Positions 1 to 7,833 of a DNA stretch of 19,610 bases are shown one piece after another. Both the position numbers and the translations under genes were made by a program. The notes below the pieces were generated by a model. It was given only the letters and a program-made list of their open reading frames with translations, was not told where the DNA came from and searched no databases. Position 1 is the first letter of the stretch, and the number at the start of each line of letters is the position of its first letter. Source of the DNA: Ramicandelaber brevisporus (taxonomy: Eukaryota > Kickxellomycota > Ramicandelaberales > Ramicandelaberaceae). The stretch spans positions 1-19,610 of the forward strand of contig MU603076.1 of the NCBI GenBank assembly GCA_025201865.1, given 5' to 3'.

Positions 1-92
1 TGTGCATGGAGGATGGATTGCCGACGATGCATCTTGAACGATTCCATTATTATATGCTCATATTGAATATTCTATTTAAACAGAATGAGAAA

Positions 93-1661
93 TTAGGTGT
101 AAACTTTGAGGGCTGGATTATTTGAAATGAATACTGGTTGTAGTGAAGACTGTACTTCACTGACATTGAGAACGCGAAGACCGGGAAATGCGGGCATAAT
201 GTGATGAAGACGTTGTGTTTCAGTAACATTTGAAATGATTAGCCGACGAACCGAGTGACACAGATGTTTGTGTATTATTGCAACCGCTTCATCAGTTATT
301 GAGCAAGCGGTCAATTTCACTTCAACTAGTCGAGGACATGATGCCATCAAGCGAAGAGTAACAGGTAAAATATTCATACAACTTAGTTCAATGTTGTTGA
401 GATGTGGCAACTGGCCATATAGTGTATTCAGGCTGATGATAGATGAGTAGTGAAGAACAAGAGAGTGAAGAAGATGTCGAGTCTGAGCCGCGAAATCCAT
501 GGCCAATTCCCTGAGTCCCATGATGGCACATTTGCGAAGATGCGGTAAAACTTTAAAGATTTGACTGCCCCAGGGTATCACTGTTTCATTGCCACGCAGT
601 TCAAAGTCAGTCACATTTACCCACTGTTTAGAAAAGATGGTGGGCAGCGGACTCTTTTCATGTCCATCACAGGCATTTTGAGGTGCAGCTACAGACAAGC
701 GGTAAACTTTCTTAAATCTATCAGGCGTGAATGTCTTGAAGTCATAGAGTTCTGGGTTGTTGCAGCATGCTTGAACAGAGAGTATCTTCAGATGAGCAAA
801 GACACTGGTTGAGTCCGAGCCAAAAATTTGTTTGTTGACCATTCCCATGCACCGATCGGGTAGGCTCTGACTGATATCCAAGATTGTGAGTATTGAAGAC
901 AGGAAAGGAATAATCTCATCAGACAACTTGTTCAACGAGATCCATTGAATACGAATACGGCTCTTGTTGCTAATATGGTTCAGCAGCGCCGCCAGATTCC
1001 GGCTCAGAACCTGCTGATTGTCAGAGGCATCATCGATTTCAAATGAAATGGTCTTGACGTGTCCACTGCTTCTATTGCTATTGATCCATTTCGCTGCTGT
1101 TGCGATAATCGAATCGTCTGAGTCCTCTTTGATCGTGATACCCACACGTCGAAGGCTCGACAGCTGCGACAGATGCAGAGTAAACATATTTTCGAATGAC
1201 TTATCCAAATCAAATACAATCCATGTCGCACTTGGGAAATGCAGTGATACAAAGAGATCAGGAGGAGTGTTTGTTAACCAAACGTGGCGAATGCGACGGG
1301 CATTACGTATCAGCGCATGAGATGAGACATCTTTGTCACAAACTTTGGCACCATTCATATCTATATGCTTCCAAACAACATTAGCAAAGAATTCACCAAG
1401 AGTACTGTTGATTCTCATAAGAGGAGCAGCCTCTTTGCGAGTAAAGAAGTTCTGCACAGTGTACTCGAGCAGATCAAACGGCAGATCCAGCAGGCGGAAC
1501 GGACCGCTGTTGGAGATACTGAGGCGATCAATCAGGCGAGCCACTTCACGCAGCTGCTCTTCATCAGCAGTGTCTGCAAAGCTGCGGATCTTGTCACGCA
1601 GGCTGTCCAGAGCAGTGGAGACGATAGTAGGAGTAGGAGTGAGATCTCGATCTGATAGCAT
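93..1661 (-). CDS. F-box/leucine-rich-repeat-like protein
   Basis: A 522-residue intronless protein. Residues 13-48 are helical and charged. Residues 55-100 read as an F-box: a Leu-Pro-Phe-Asp-Leu-Leu core, a central stretch resembling 'R..AAPLMRIN', and a Trp near the end. The remainder, clearest from about 350 to 520, has regularly spaced Leu/Ile/Asn positions typical of degenerate leucine-rich repeats. Known family role: F-box proteins bind Skp1 in SCF ubiquitin ligases and the LRR part selects substrates, acting in cytosol or nucleus. That role is inferred here; no specific substrate or orthologue is recognised. The start is ATG with A at -3 in an A-rich context (ACAAATAATG). The 5' leader has a plausible small intron. 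The gene is divergent to the next one, across 573 bp. Confidence 0.75.
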   Translation of the reverse strand: MLSDRDLTPTPTIVSTALDSLRDKIRSFADTADEEQLREVARLIDRLSISNSGPFRLLDLPFDLLEYTVQNFFTRKEAAPLMRINSTLGEFFANVVWKHIDMNGAKVCDKDVSSHALIRNARRIRHVWLTNTPPDLFVSLHFPSATWIVFDLDKSFENMFTLHLSQLSSLRRVGITIKEDSDDSIIATAAKWINSNRSSGHVKTISFEIDDASDNQQVLSRNLAALLNHISNKSRIRIQWISLNKLSDEIIPFLSSILTILDISQSLPDRCMGMVNKQIFGSDSTSVFAHLKILSVQACCNNPELYDFKTFTPDRFKKVYRLSVAAPQNACDGHEKSPLPTIFSKQWVNVTDFELRGNETVIPWGSQIFKVLPHLRKCAIMGLRELAMDFAAQTRHLLHSLVLHYSSIISLNTLYGQLPHLNNIELSCMNILPVTLRLMASCPRLVEVKLTACSITDEAVAIIHKHLCHSVRRLIISNVTETQRLHHIMPAFPGLRVLNVSEVQSSLQPVFISNNPALKVYT

Positions 1662-1678
1662 TATTTGTTTGTTTTTTT

Positions 1679-1747
1679 CTGTGAGTAATTTTGATTGTTG
1701 ACTTTACAGTTGCAATTCCATTCTGTTTCGATAACAAACAGGCTTAC
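1679..1747 (-). other. candidate 5'UTR intron of the F-box gene
   Basis: On the minus strand a good donor, GAG|GTAAGC, lies at 1747 and a CACAG acceptor ends at 1679, giving a 69-nt intron that stops 17 nt before the F-box ATG. The exon before the donor contains ATG-TGA, a start immediately followed by a stop, and further upstream a nine-codon open frame ending in TAG at 1760. No clear branch point is present, so this is a prediction from splice motifs only. Confidence 0.4.
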
Positions 1748-1888
1748 CTCACATGAGCACTAACGCCACGAGAGCTGTTTCTCAAACATGCTCTCGAGAT
1801 CGGTTGACTCTAAACCACTGTGTGCTCGTGCAGCAAACCAAAGAATAGCACAAAAATAGCATGTCCTCGTGAACAGCCTAAGGAAGAG

Positions 1889-1896
1889 TATAAATA
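1889..1896 (+). promoter_or_regulatory. TATA box (TATAAATA)
   Basis: A perfect TATAAATA lies about 340 bp upstream of the ATG at 2235 and is followed by a long CT-rich stretch typical of fungal 5' leaders. This implies a leader of roughly 300 nt. The assignment to the downstream plus-strand gene is inference. Confidence 0.45.
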
Positions 1897-2234
1897 CGGT
1901 GTGGTGAGCCGCTGTGTGGACATTCGTCGTCGTCGTCGTTGTTGTCAGGAACATTGTTCGCTATCCCATACTCTCTCTCTTTCTCTCTTTTGTTTCTTCA
2001 TCACTTCCTTTACTCCTAGCTTAACAACCACTTGCTCACAATCTTTGTCGTTATTCACAGCCAGCGTTACTCTACGAAGACAATCCAAGAATTCTTGACC
2101 TCGGTATTACACAATCACTCCTCGATTTATCTTCCACCTTTCATTCACTTCTCACAAACACCACCACAGAGATTACATCTAGTGTACAACCTTTGTAAAG
2201 CAGCATCCACACTCATCTTATATCTGGTCTATTT

Positions 2235-3098
2235 ATGGAGTCTCTCTTGATGGATGATTATGGTGATTATCCTATAAACGTCTGGAGCCCTTATCATGGA
2301 AGTAACAGTCAACAGCTTGAACGGAATACGTCACAATATCGACCATGGTGGACACTGGAGTATGCAAATATACTGGCTTGTGAACAGTATTTGGCTCGCT
2401 TCCATCCATTGTCACATGCATACTTTAAGTACGCATACAACATGGAATACTTTGTAGGTATAGATACATCGTATCCATCAATTGAGCAGTATGTTCTTGC
2501 ACAGACTCATGCAAAAGAAGCTAAACTAATTATAGAGGAATTCTCTGGAGCTCCGGGTCAAGTTCTTGATGACCATGTCCGGGCTGTCATACATCAAGCT
2601 AAAGCGGCTAATGTTCACCCATCGTCATTCTACACGTACCTCAAGCGCTCATTTGCTCCGAACATCATTGAAGAGCTGAACAACATCCATGCAAATAAAT
2701 TGGAGAAGGCAATTGTCCATTTGCATCAAGTGTACGATCCTGAAGTAGCGCGTGAACACTTACGCGCTGTTGTCATGGCAGATTCTGATCGCTATCTCAG
2801 TAAAACGCTGCCAATGGCCGTGAAGTTGATGCGCAGGGACCTCAAACTCATCAAAGAGACCAGCCACAAGGACATCAACATTGTCCTTGGGAAGTGGATC
2901 AAATCAGCACCCACCGGTTTGTTCAAAGTGCGCATTCCAATCACCGGCACAAGTTTCTCATTGGCAATTATTGAACGCATATTAGATGAGAGTTATCGAC
3001 ATGATGCAGACATTAAATCATGGGCCAACATGACTGGACACGAGGCCATCCGTTCAGCTGAGGAACAGAAACCGGCACAGCAATCGAACAAGTCATAG
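2235..3098 (+). CDS. unrecognised 287-residue protein
   Basis: I do not recognise this protein. It starts at the first ATG after the TATA box; a second in-frame ATG six codons on is an alternative. It has no signal peptide and no membrane segment. The N-terminal third is rich in Tyr, Trp and His. The rest is mixed helical with many charged residues, including a basic stretch 'KLMRRDLKLIKETSHK' near residues 196-212, so it looks like a soluble globular protein. The C-terminal tail is Gln/Lys/Ser-rich. Its length, balanced composition and regular codon structure argue for a real gene, possibly lineage-specific. It converges on Snu114 with 229 bp between the stop codons. Confidence 0.7.
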   Translation: MESLLMDDYGDYPINVWSPYHGSNSQQLERNTSQYRPWWTLEYANILACEQYLARFHPLSHAYFKYAYNMEYFVGIDTSYPSIEQYVLAQTHAKEAKLIIEEFSGAPGQVLDDHVRAVIHQAKAANVHPSSFYTYLKRSFAPNIIEELNNIHANKLEKAIVHLHQVYDPEVAREHLRAVVMADSDRYLSKTLPMAVKLMRRDLKLIKETSHKDINIVLGKWIKSAPTGLFKVRIPITGTSFSLAIIERILDESYRHDADIKSWANMTGHEAIRSAEEQKPAQQSNKS

Positions 3099-3327
3099 TT
3101 AAATATACTTAAATTAGCACTAGCTTATTCTTTCTTTCTTTCTTTTAATAGTTTATCATTTTCATCATCAATCAAATCACCAGTTATTAGAGCAATGTTA
3201 GAATAGCTGAGTCAGGTAGTGGTTGGATTGCCCCTGTAAATACCCGCACCCCGACTAAAACATCCTAGTCCTTGTATTCACACTGATTTTTAACTGTTAA
3301 TCCGTTCAAAAAAAGTTAATGGTATGA

Positions 3328-6300
3328 TTAAGATTGATCTAGATCATCCAGGTACTTTTCAATGCTAATGTCATCTCCAAGTCCTCGTCGGCGTCTCGTC
3401 TTAATCATATAATCTCTCGCCAGATGTCCCAAACTTTTTACTGGCTCCAATGGTGTCAACATGATGCTGGTATCCAATGGATCGCCCGGCACTTGAGCCC
3501 AATTGTGACCATCAAACATCTGCTGCACAAACGCCTTGCCCATGCTTCTGGCACGAACATCAGTCTCGAATCCAAACGCGTCCATAGCGGGGATTGTTGC
3601 TTCAATGCGATTGTAAGCAGTACCGGGAAGAGGGGACTCGCTGATGGTGTGGCCGCGACGCTTGTTTAGAATGGAGTAGATGGTGGGTGCGACTGATGGC
3701 GGAGTGAGGATTTCCGCAAACAAAAGGGGTTCGAGAAGAGTAAGTTGGGCAACGAGCATGGAGGCGTGGCAGACTCGGCGGATAGCGGGGATGACTTGTG
3801 CATTGCCACGCTGAGCAGAAGATCGGGACAATACTGCATCCATCACACGGAACTTGATATCACGAAGTGGCTCACCACAGAGTGGACCTTCAACAGCTGC
3901 CCATCGGAATCCAGCAACGAGAGAGTCTTTGACAGACGCAAGTAATTTCTTGTCAACTGGCGTGTCACTCGATTCAGTATCATCCACCAGGATATTGCCG
4001 CCGCCAATTGCAGAATCTGGTCCAAATGCCCACAAAGCTCGGCTTGTTTCTTCATTCCAGCCATACTTTTTGCCATCAAAATTGACAGCTGTGTGGCTGT
4101 TTGTTTGCTGAGAATAAGGATCCACAGCAATACCACGCTCAATATCTTCGGCCAGTCCACGCTCCAGTACAGAGCACATCATTCCAAATCGATTGCGCGA
4201 GTTTAATGTTGTGGCTGTACACTGCACAGCAGAGTTCATTGTGACTGTTTCTCTAAAGCTGACTGCAGGATTCGAGACTCGAATGTCAATCTCTGCATAA
4301 ATCATACGGAGATCGTGCATCATACAATCTAACTGAAGCTCACCTGTTCCAGCCAAAACATGTTCTCCAGTGTCCTCAACAATGACTTGGCAGAGTGGAT
4401 ATGTTTTCTTCAATAAACGGAGTCCAGTAATCAGGCGAGGCAGTTCAGCAGGTTTGAACGGCTCAACACCAATCTTGAGAACAGCCAGTGACAGCGGTCG
4501 AGGCAGAGAAAGGGGATAAACGTGGCGCCAATGAGAAGGCTGGCGTGGATGAGAAATGACAGTGGCACCAGCACCAGTGATGGATTGATCAATTCCAGCA
4601 ATGAGACACAAACTACCTGCTGGCAGAGATGAGACTGGAACATTGTACCTAGTCTGACATATCCACAAACCAGAAACCTTTTCAGATTGTACGCCATCCT
4701 GACTCATAATGTCACTGGTATCTTCCTCTTCTTCATCATTATCATGGCCATCTTCACCTGCAGCAGATCTTGTGAAATCTTCACTCAATACAATCACTTG
4801 GCTACCGCTGGTTAGTGTTCCACTCAGAATACGGCCAAGAGCATGCAATTGAGATCCATCGACACTGACCAGCATCTTTGTTACATACACAGCAAGGGGT
4901 CCATCAGGTTTACACAATTTCATTCCATCCAAATATTCATTCGAAGTGTCATCGAAGCGTGGTCCAGTGTACAGTCTCTCAATCAACTTGCCATTTTTGG
5001 CATGTTCATCAGGTGACAGTACATGGTGGACGCACATGTCGACCAATGCAGCACTGAGTGACATGTATGCGCCAAACACTTCTTGCGTAACAGCTTGAGT
5101 TAACTGTCTGAAGTTCAGTCTTAATTGACTTGGCTTAACTTTTACTCCAGCTGTATTTAGTGTTGCAGATAGAGTCTCTGGTTTCTCGCCAATAGCCTGT
5201 GCATATGCTTTATAGAGAGGCTCCAAAAAGAAGTGCACAAATGACCTCTTCTGAGTGATACTGTTTGTGAGTTTGCTAAATGTCCTTGTAGTTTGATTAT
5301 ATGCCACATCTCCCCACATATACCTGCTCAATTCATCAGCTGAAAATAAACAAGAACTGCGCCAGCGATTGATATAGATTGAAGCGAGAGTGGGAGTAGA
5401 GATGCACCATCCATCTTGAGCCGATGCAAAGCACACATTGCCTCGAGATGGAGTCACTCTGTACTTGTCAAAATCGGTAGATGAGCAGGACATTGCAATG
5501 GCTACATTGACATCGTTAATAATCAATCTCAGTTTGTGATAAGCATCGGTGGGAGGCAATCTCAGTTCTAATATTAATCTGTCAATCTTATTTACAACCA
5601 GCGTAATACTTAATCCAAGTCTAATTACTTCTCGAATGACTCGCTTTGTTCCAGTCAATACACCTTCCACTGCATCCACCACCAATACCACACCATCGAC
5701 CAATCCAAGTGCGGCTGAAACTTCTCCAGCAAAGTCCAAGTGGCCAGGCACATCCACCAGTGTCATTGCATATGACGATCCTGTGCTGGACTGCAATACT
5801 AATGAAACTGGTGCAATGTGAACAGATACACCGCGTTCTCTTTCAATCAGATGAGTGTCAGTCCATCTAGCCAATAAAGAGCTCGCTCCTTTATCATCAT
5901 AGACACCGCGGGCACTTCTGCTGACATGCCGATGTCCATCCGGTCCAAATCTATCTGCACGCTGTTTGCTAAAATCTGGATGAGTTTCTGCAACCAACAT
6001 GTCTATCAAACTAGTCTTGCCATGATGCAGTGCTCCAACCACTGCAACATTTCTGCATCTCTCTGGAATACCCAACAGATCAACGAGATAGTCATTCGAG
6101 TACGTTGTTTCAGGAAGAGATGCTGTTGATGAAACTTTGGAAGTTGATTGTTGTTTTTGATGCTGTTGATGGGTTTCTCGATATTGACGCGTTCCACTGG
6201 GTGCTACTAACGGCTCGGCAAGTGATTGAGCATCCATCTCTTCAACGAGAACTTCAACATCGTCGCCATACACTGCATTTGCACTGGGATACAACTGTCG

Positions 6301-6492
6301 CTCTTGGAATGATACAACCTGCCTTTGTTCTTCTACTCTGTCGTTGTTGTTGTCGTCATCTCCATCCTCACTGTCGCTCTCTACATATGCTGTTCTGCTT
6401 GGATCAGCTGTCGACACGTCTTGATCAAGGTCTGCCTGGCGGGAAACTGGGTTGCCAAACTCGTCGAACTCGTCATCAAGATCATCAAACAT
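3328..6492 (-). CDS. SNU114: U5 snRNP GTPase Snu114 / EFTUD2 (116 kDa)
   Basis: EF-2-like GTPase of the U5 snRNP and U4/U6.U5 tri-snRNP, controlling spliceosome activation and disassembly with Prp8 and Brr2 in the nucleus. The 1054-residue protein has the acidic N-terminus typical of the family (DEFDEFGN near 7-14, then an Asp/Glu run). The P-loop GALHHGKT is at 153-160, switch I ends in ERERGV near 217-222, G3 is DVPGH at 247-251 and G4 is NKID at 301-304. The family segments LILELRLPPTDAY and CKPDGPL follow, then EF-2-like domains and a C-terminal IKTRRRRGL...D motif. The frame stays open upstream to 6576, but only to a GTG; the first ATG is at 6492, has A at -3 and fits the conserved start. 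No introns. Compared with human EFTUD2 as I remember it, about 20 extra residues lie between P-loop and switch I, and the C-terminus stops soon after the RRRRGL motif. Confidence 0.96.
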   Translation of the reverse strand: MFDDLDDEFDEFGNPVSRQADLDQDVSTADPSRTAYVESDSEDGDDDNNNDRVEEQRQVVSFQERQLYPSANAVYGDDVEVLVEEMDAQSLAEPLVAPSGTRQYRETHQQHQKQQSTSKVSSTASLPETTYSNDYLVDLLGIPERCRNVAVVGALHHGKTSLIDMLVAETHPDFSKQRADRFGPDGHRHVSRSARGVYDDKGASSLLARWTDTHLIERERGVSVHIAPVSLVLQSSTGSSYAMTLVDVPGHLDFAGEVSAALGLVDGVVLVVDAVEGVLTGTKRVIREVIRLGLSITLVVNKIDRLILELRLPPTDAYHKLRLIINDVNVAIAMSCSSTDFDKYRVTPSRGNVCFASAQDGWCISTPTLASIYINRWRSSCLFSADELSRYMWGDVAYNQTTRTFSKLTNSITQKRSFVHFFLEPLYKAYAQAIGEKPETLSATLNTAGVKVKPSQLRLNFRQLTQAVTQEVFGAYMSLSAALVDMCVHHVLSPDEHAKNGKLIERLYTGPRFDDTSNEYLDGMKLCKPDGPLAVYVTKMLVSVDGSQLHALGRILSGTLTSGSQVIVLSEDFTRSAAGEDGHDNDEEEEDTSDIMSQDGVQSEKVSGLWICQTRYNVPVSSLPAGSLCLIAGIDQSITGAGATVISHPRQPSHWRHVYPLSLPRPLSLAVLKIGVEPFKPAELPRLITGLRLLKKTYPLCQVIVEDTGEHVLAGTGELQLDCMMHDLRMIYAEIDIRVSNPAVSFRETVTMNSAVQCTATTLNSRNRFGMMCSVLERGLAEDIERGIAVDPYSQQTNSHTAVNFDGKKYGWNEETSRALWAFGPDSAIGGGNILVDDTESSDTPVDKKLLASVKDSLVAGFRWAAVEGPLCGEPLRDIKFRVMDAVLSRSSAQRGNAQVIPAIRRVCHASMLVAQLTLLEPLLFAEILTPPSVAPTIYSILNKRRGHTISESPLPGTAYNRIEATIPAMDAFGFETDVRARSMGKAFVQQMFDGHNWAQVPGDPLDTSIMLTPLEPVKSLGHLARDYMIKTRRRRGLGDDISIEKYLDDLDQS

Positions 6493-6579
6493 TTTTCTTG
6501 CTTGTTTATTTTTTTTACTGTTTTTTTTTTCTTGCTTGTTTGCAGATTGACTAGATTGCGTGCGCGCAGTAGACACGAG
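6493..6579. promoter_or_regulatory. 87-bp bidirectional promoter gap with poly(dA:dT)
   Basis: Only 87 bp separate the divergent start codons of Snu114 (6492, minus) and the coiled-coil gene (6580, plus). The gap contains T8 (6509-6516) and T10 (6521-6530) on the plus strand. Such poly(dA:dT) tracts are known to exclude nucleosomes in fungal promoters. The role is inferred from position and composition. At least one transcript probably starts inside or very near the other gene. Confidence 0.55.
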
Positions 6580-7341
6580 ATGGACTTGATGGAGAACGAC
6601 GCCTCTAGCCAGCTATCGACGAGCTCAGCTGCAGCGGATGGGAAGCAACAGCAACAGCAGAGTTCAAAGCGGCGGCCTCTTACAACAGAAGAGTTTAGGC
6701 AGTATAAAGTGACACTCCAAAACAAGCTGGACAGACTTAAGAATAAGCAGCAGACATGTGGATTGGATGAAGTAGAAGAGATGGAGTTTAAAAGGTATAA
6801 AGAACGGAAGAGGAAGTTACATTCAACGCTTGGAAAGCTGATTACTGCTGAGAATGAACGGAAAGAACGAGCACGATTGAAGCTTCATGAACAAGAACAA
6901 GAACAAGAACAAGAGGATGAACAAGAACAAGAACAGCAGCGTCAACATCATTTTGAGGGTATTCCACCATCATCGCCCAGAGTAGCCAGTCGGCTGGATA
7001 TTGCAGAAGTGCCTTTCATTCGAGAGTGTATCGATCAATGGCCGGTAACACTGCTTGATGGAAGAATATCCATCAACATTCCAGCAAACAACAGGATCAC
7101 AGTCAGTTTAGATGACGGCTCACTTGAGATGACATATGACTTAACTGGCGTTGCAATCAACAACATAAGGCAATGTGAGTGGATATCACGAAGTGACTAC
7201 ATCGAAGAATCCACGGCATCGCCATCCTCAGCAAATAGTACCTCTCCACTTGGCGCAATCTTTGTTTCATTCTACATTTCAGATTCCATCACATCATCTG
7301 CGCTCCTCCTAAAAAACAATCATACTCTACTAATAACTTAA
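6580..7341 (+). CDS. coiled-coil protein with Glu-Gln repeats, function unknown
   Basis: A 253-residue protein I cannot assign. Order: a Ser/Ala/Gln-rich N-terminus with a five-Gln run (about 24-28); a strongly charged helical region, about 38-100, of Lys/Arg/Glu-rich heptad-like sequence (KLDRLKNKQ, KRYKERKRKL) likely to form a coiled coil; a Glu-Gln dipeptide repeat (about 103-120); and a C-terminal part from about 135 that looks globular and beta-rich (LLDGRISINIPANNRITVSL). The frame is open further upstream, into the region antisense to Snu114, but only from a TTG; the first good ATG is 6580 in context CGAGATGG. The layout of coiled coil followed by a small beta-rich domain occurs in some kinetochore and spliceosome adaptors, but I have no motif tying it to either. 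Confidence 0.7.
   Translation: MDLMENDASSQLSTSSAAADGKQQQQQSSKRRPLTTEEFRQYKVTLQNKLDRLKNKQQTCGLDEVEEMEFKRYKERKRKLHSTLGKLITAENERKERARLKLHEQEQEQEQEDEQEQEQQRQHHFEGIPPSSPRVASRLDIAEVPFIRECIDQWPVTLLDGRISINIPANNRITVSLDDGSLEMTYDLTGVAINNIRQCEWISRSDYIEESTASPSSANSTSPLGAIFVSFYISDSITSSALLLKNNHTLLIT
6889..6939 (+). repeat. GAACAA hexanucleotide repeat (Glu-Gln)
   Basis: Near-perfect GAACAA units, interrupted once by GAGGATGAACAA, encode alternating Glu-Gln inside the coiled-coil protein. The array stays in frame, and its length may be polymorphic. Confidence 0.85.
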
Positions 7342-7833
7342 TATATCAATTCTAGTTTAGTCAGTTCATCAAAGTGCTGTCCTTTGTTTGCCCATTTGCA
7401 ATACATGCTTTGTTGAGGAGGCGATGATTCACCATGGCGCATCATTTTTTTGTTGTGCGTATCCACCACATCCTCCTTCTCCTCGCAATGGCAACACTCG
7501 CGCCTTCACTCTCAAATACAGACTGGCAGCATTCATCGTCTTCACGCGGCACAACAATGGCAATCCATTTATCCTTCCTTTCACCTCACCTCACCTCATC
7601 ACTCATCACTCATCACTCATCACCTCGCTGTCAATACGTTGCTTGTATCCGCGTTCTCTTTTTTCACACACAGCACACGCGATTCTTCTGCTTTTCCCCT
7701 TCACTCTCACCCCATAGCTGACAACTCACAACCTACGCACACACAACCTACTCACACGCACACACGCACACACGTATACTACAGCAACCGGCCTATACCG
7801 GACAACAAGAAAAGACTACAACTAACAAAGACA
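7342..7833. other. P450 upstream region and leader
   Basis: A 492-bp stretch between two plus-strand genes. It contains tandem CTCATCA units near 7597-7622, Ser/Pro-type pyrimidine-rich sequence, CA-rich repeats (ACACACACGCACACACG) near 7755-7775, and a small ATG-initiated frame at 7434-7721 described separately. No clear TATA box is visible. The CT- and CA-rich part is most likely the 5' leader of the P450 mRNA. Confidence 0.5.
7434..7721 (+). CDS. small upstream ORF, possible 95-aa secreted peptide or uORF
   Basis: A 95-codon frame begins at an ATG in a strong context (CACCATGG). Its first 27 residues resemble a signal peptide: a basic/His-rich start, then a Leu-rich core (ILLLLAMATLA) and a small-residue end. 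The remainder is Ser/His/Leu-rich and follows the low-complexity CT and CA repeats of the DNA, which is what a chance translation would give. It ends 112 bp before the P450 start. It could be a uORF controlling P450 translation, a short secreted protein, or nothing. Evidence is weak. Confidence 0.2.
   Translation: MAHHFFVVRIHHILLLLAMATLAPSLSNTDWQHSSSSRGTTMAIHLSFLSPHLTSSLITHHSSPRCQYVACIRVLFFHTQHTRFFCFSPSLSPHS

Larger units (their letters stand above)
1662..2234. promoter_or_regulatory. divergent intergenic region, F-box gene / 287-aa gene
   Basis: This 573-bp region serves two divergent genes. On the plus strand it holds a TATAAATA box at 1889-1896, a short GTC/CGT trinucleotide run near 1925-1940 and a pyrimidine-rich leader with CT repeats around 1970-1995. 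No ATG precedes 2235 on that side after the TATA box. On the minus strand it holds the F-box leader with its candidate intron. I see no RNA gene here. Confidence 0.5.

Noticed and set aside
1018-1701. Plus-strand frames over the F-box gene
   Set aside because: They lack domains and are antisense to a longer, coherent protein.
6521-6545. Strong 3' splice-site look-alike (T10...TTTGCAG) on the plus strand before the coiled-coil gene
   Set aside because: I found no convincing GT donor upstream, and any 5' exon would lie in antisense Snu114 coding sequence. RNA-seq could revive it.
6493-6576. N-terminal extension of Snu114 by 28 codons to 6576
   Set aside because: The frame opens with GTG, and the extension is Lys/Ser/Gln low complexity over the poly(dA:dT) tracts. 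The first ATG (6492) fits the conserved N-terminus.
6325-6579. N-terminal extension of the coiled-coil gene into Snu114
   Set aside because: It starts with TTG and is antisense to conserved Snu114 coding sequence.
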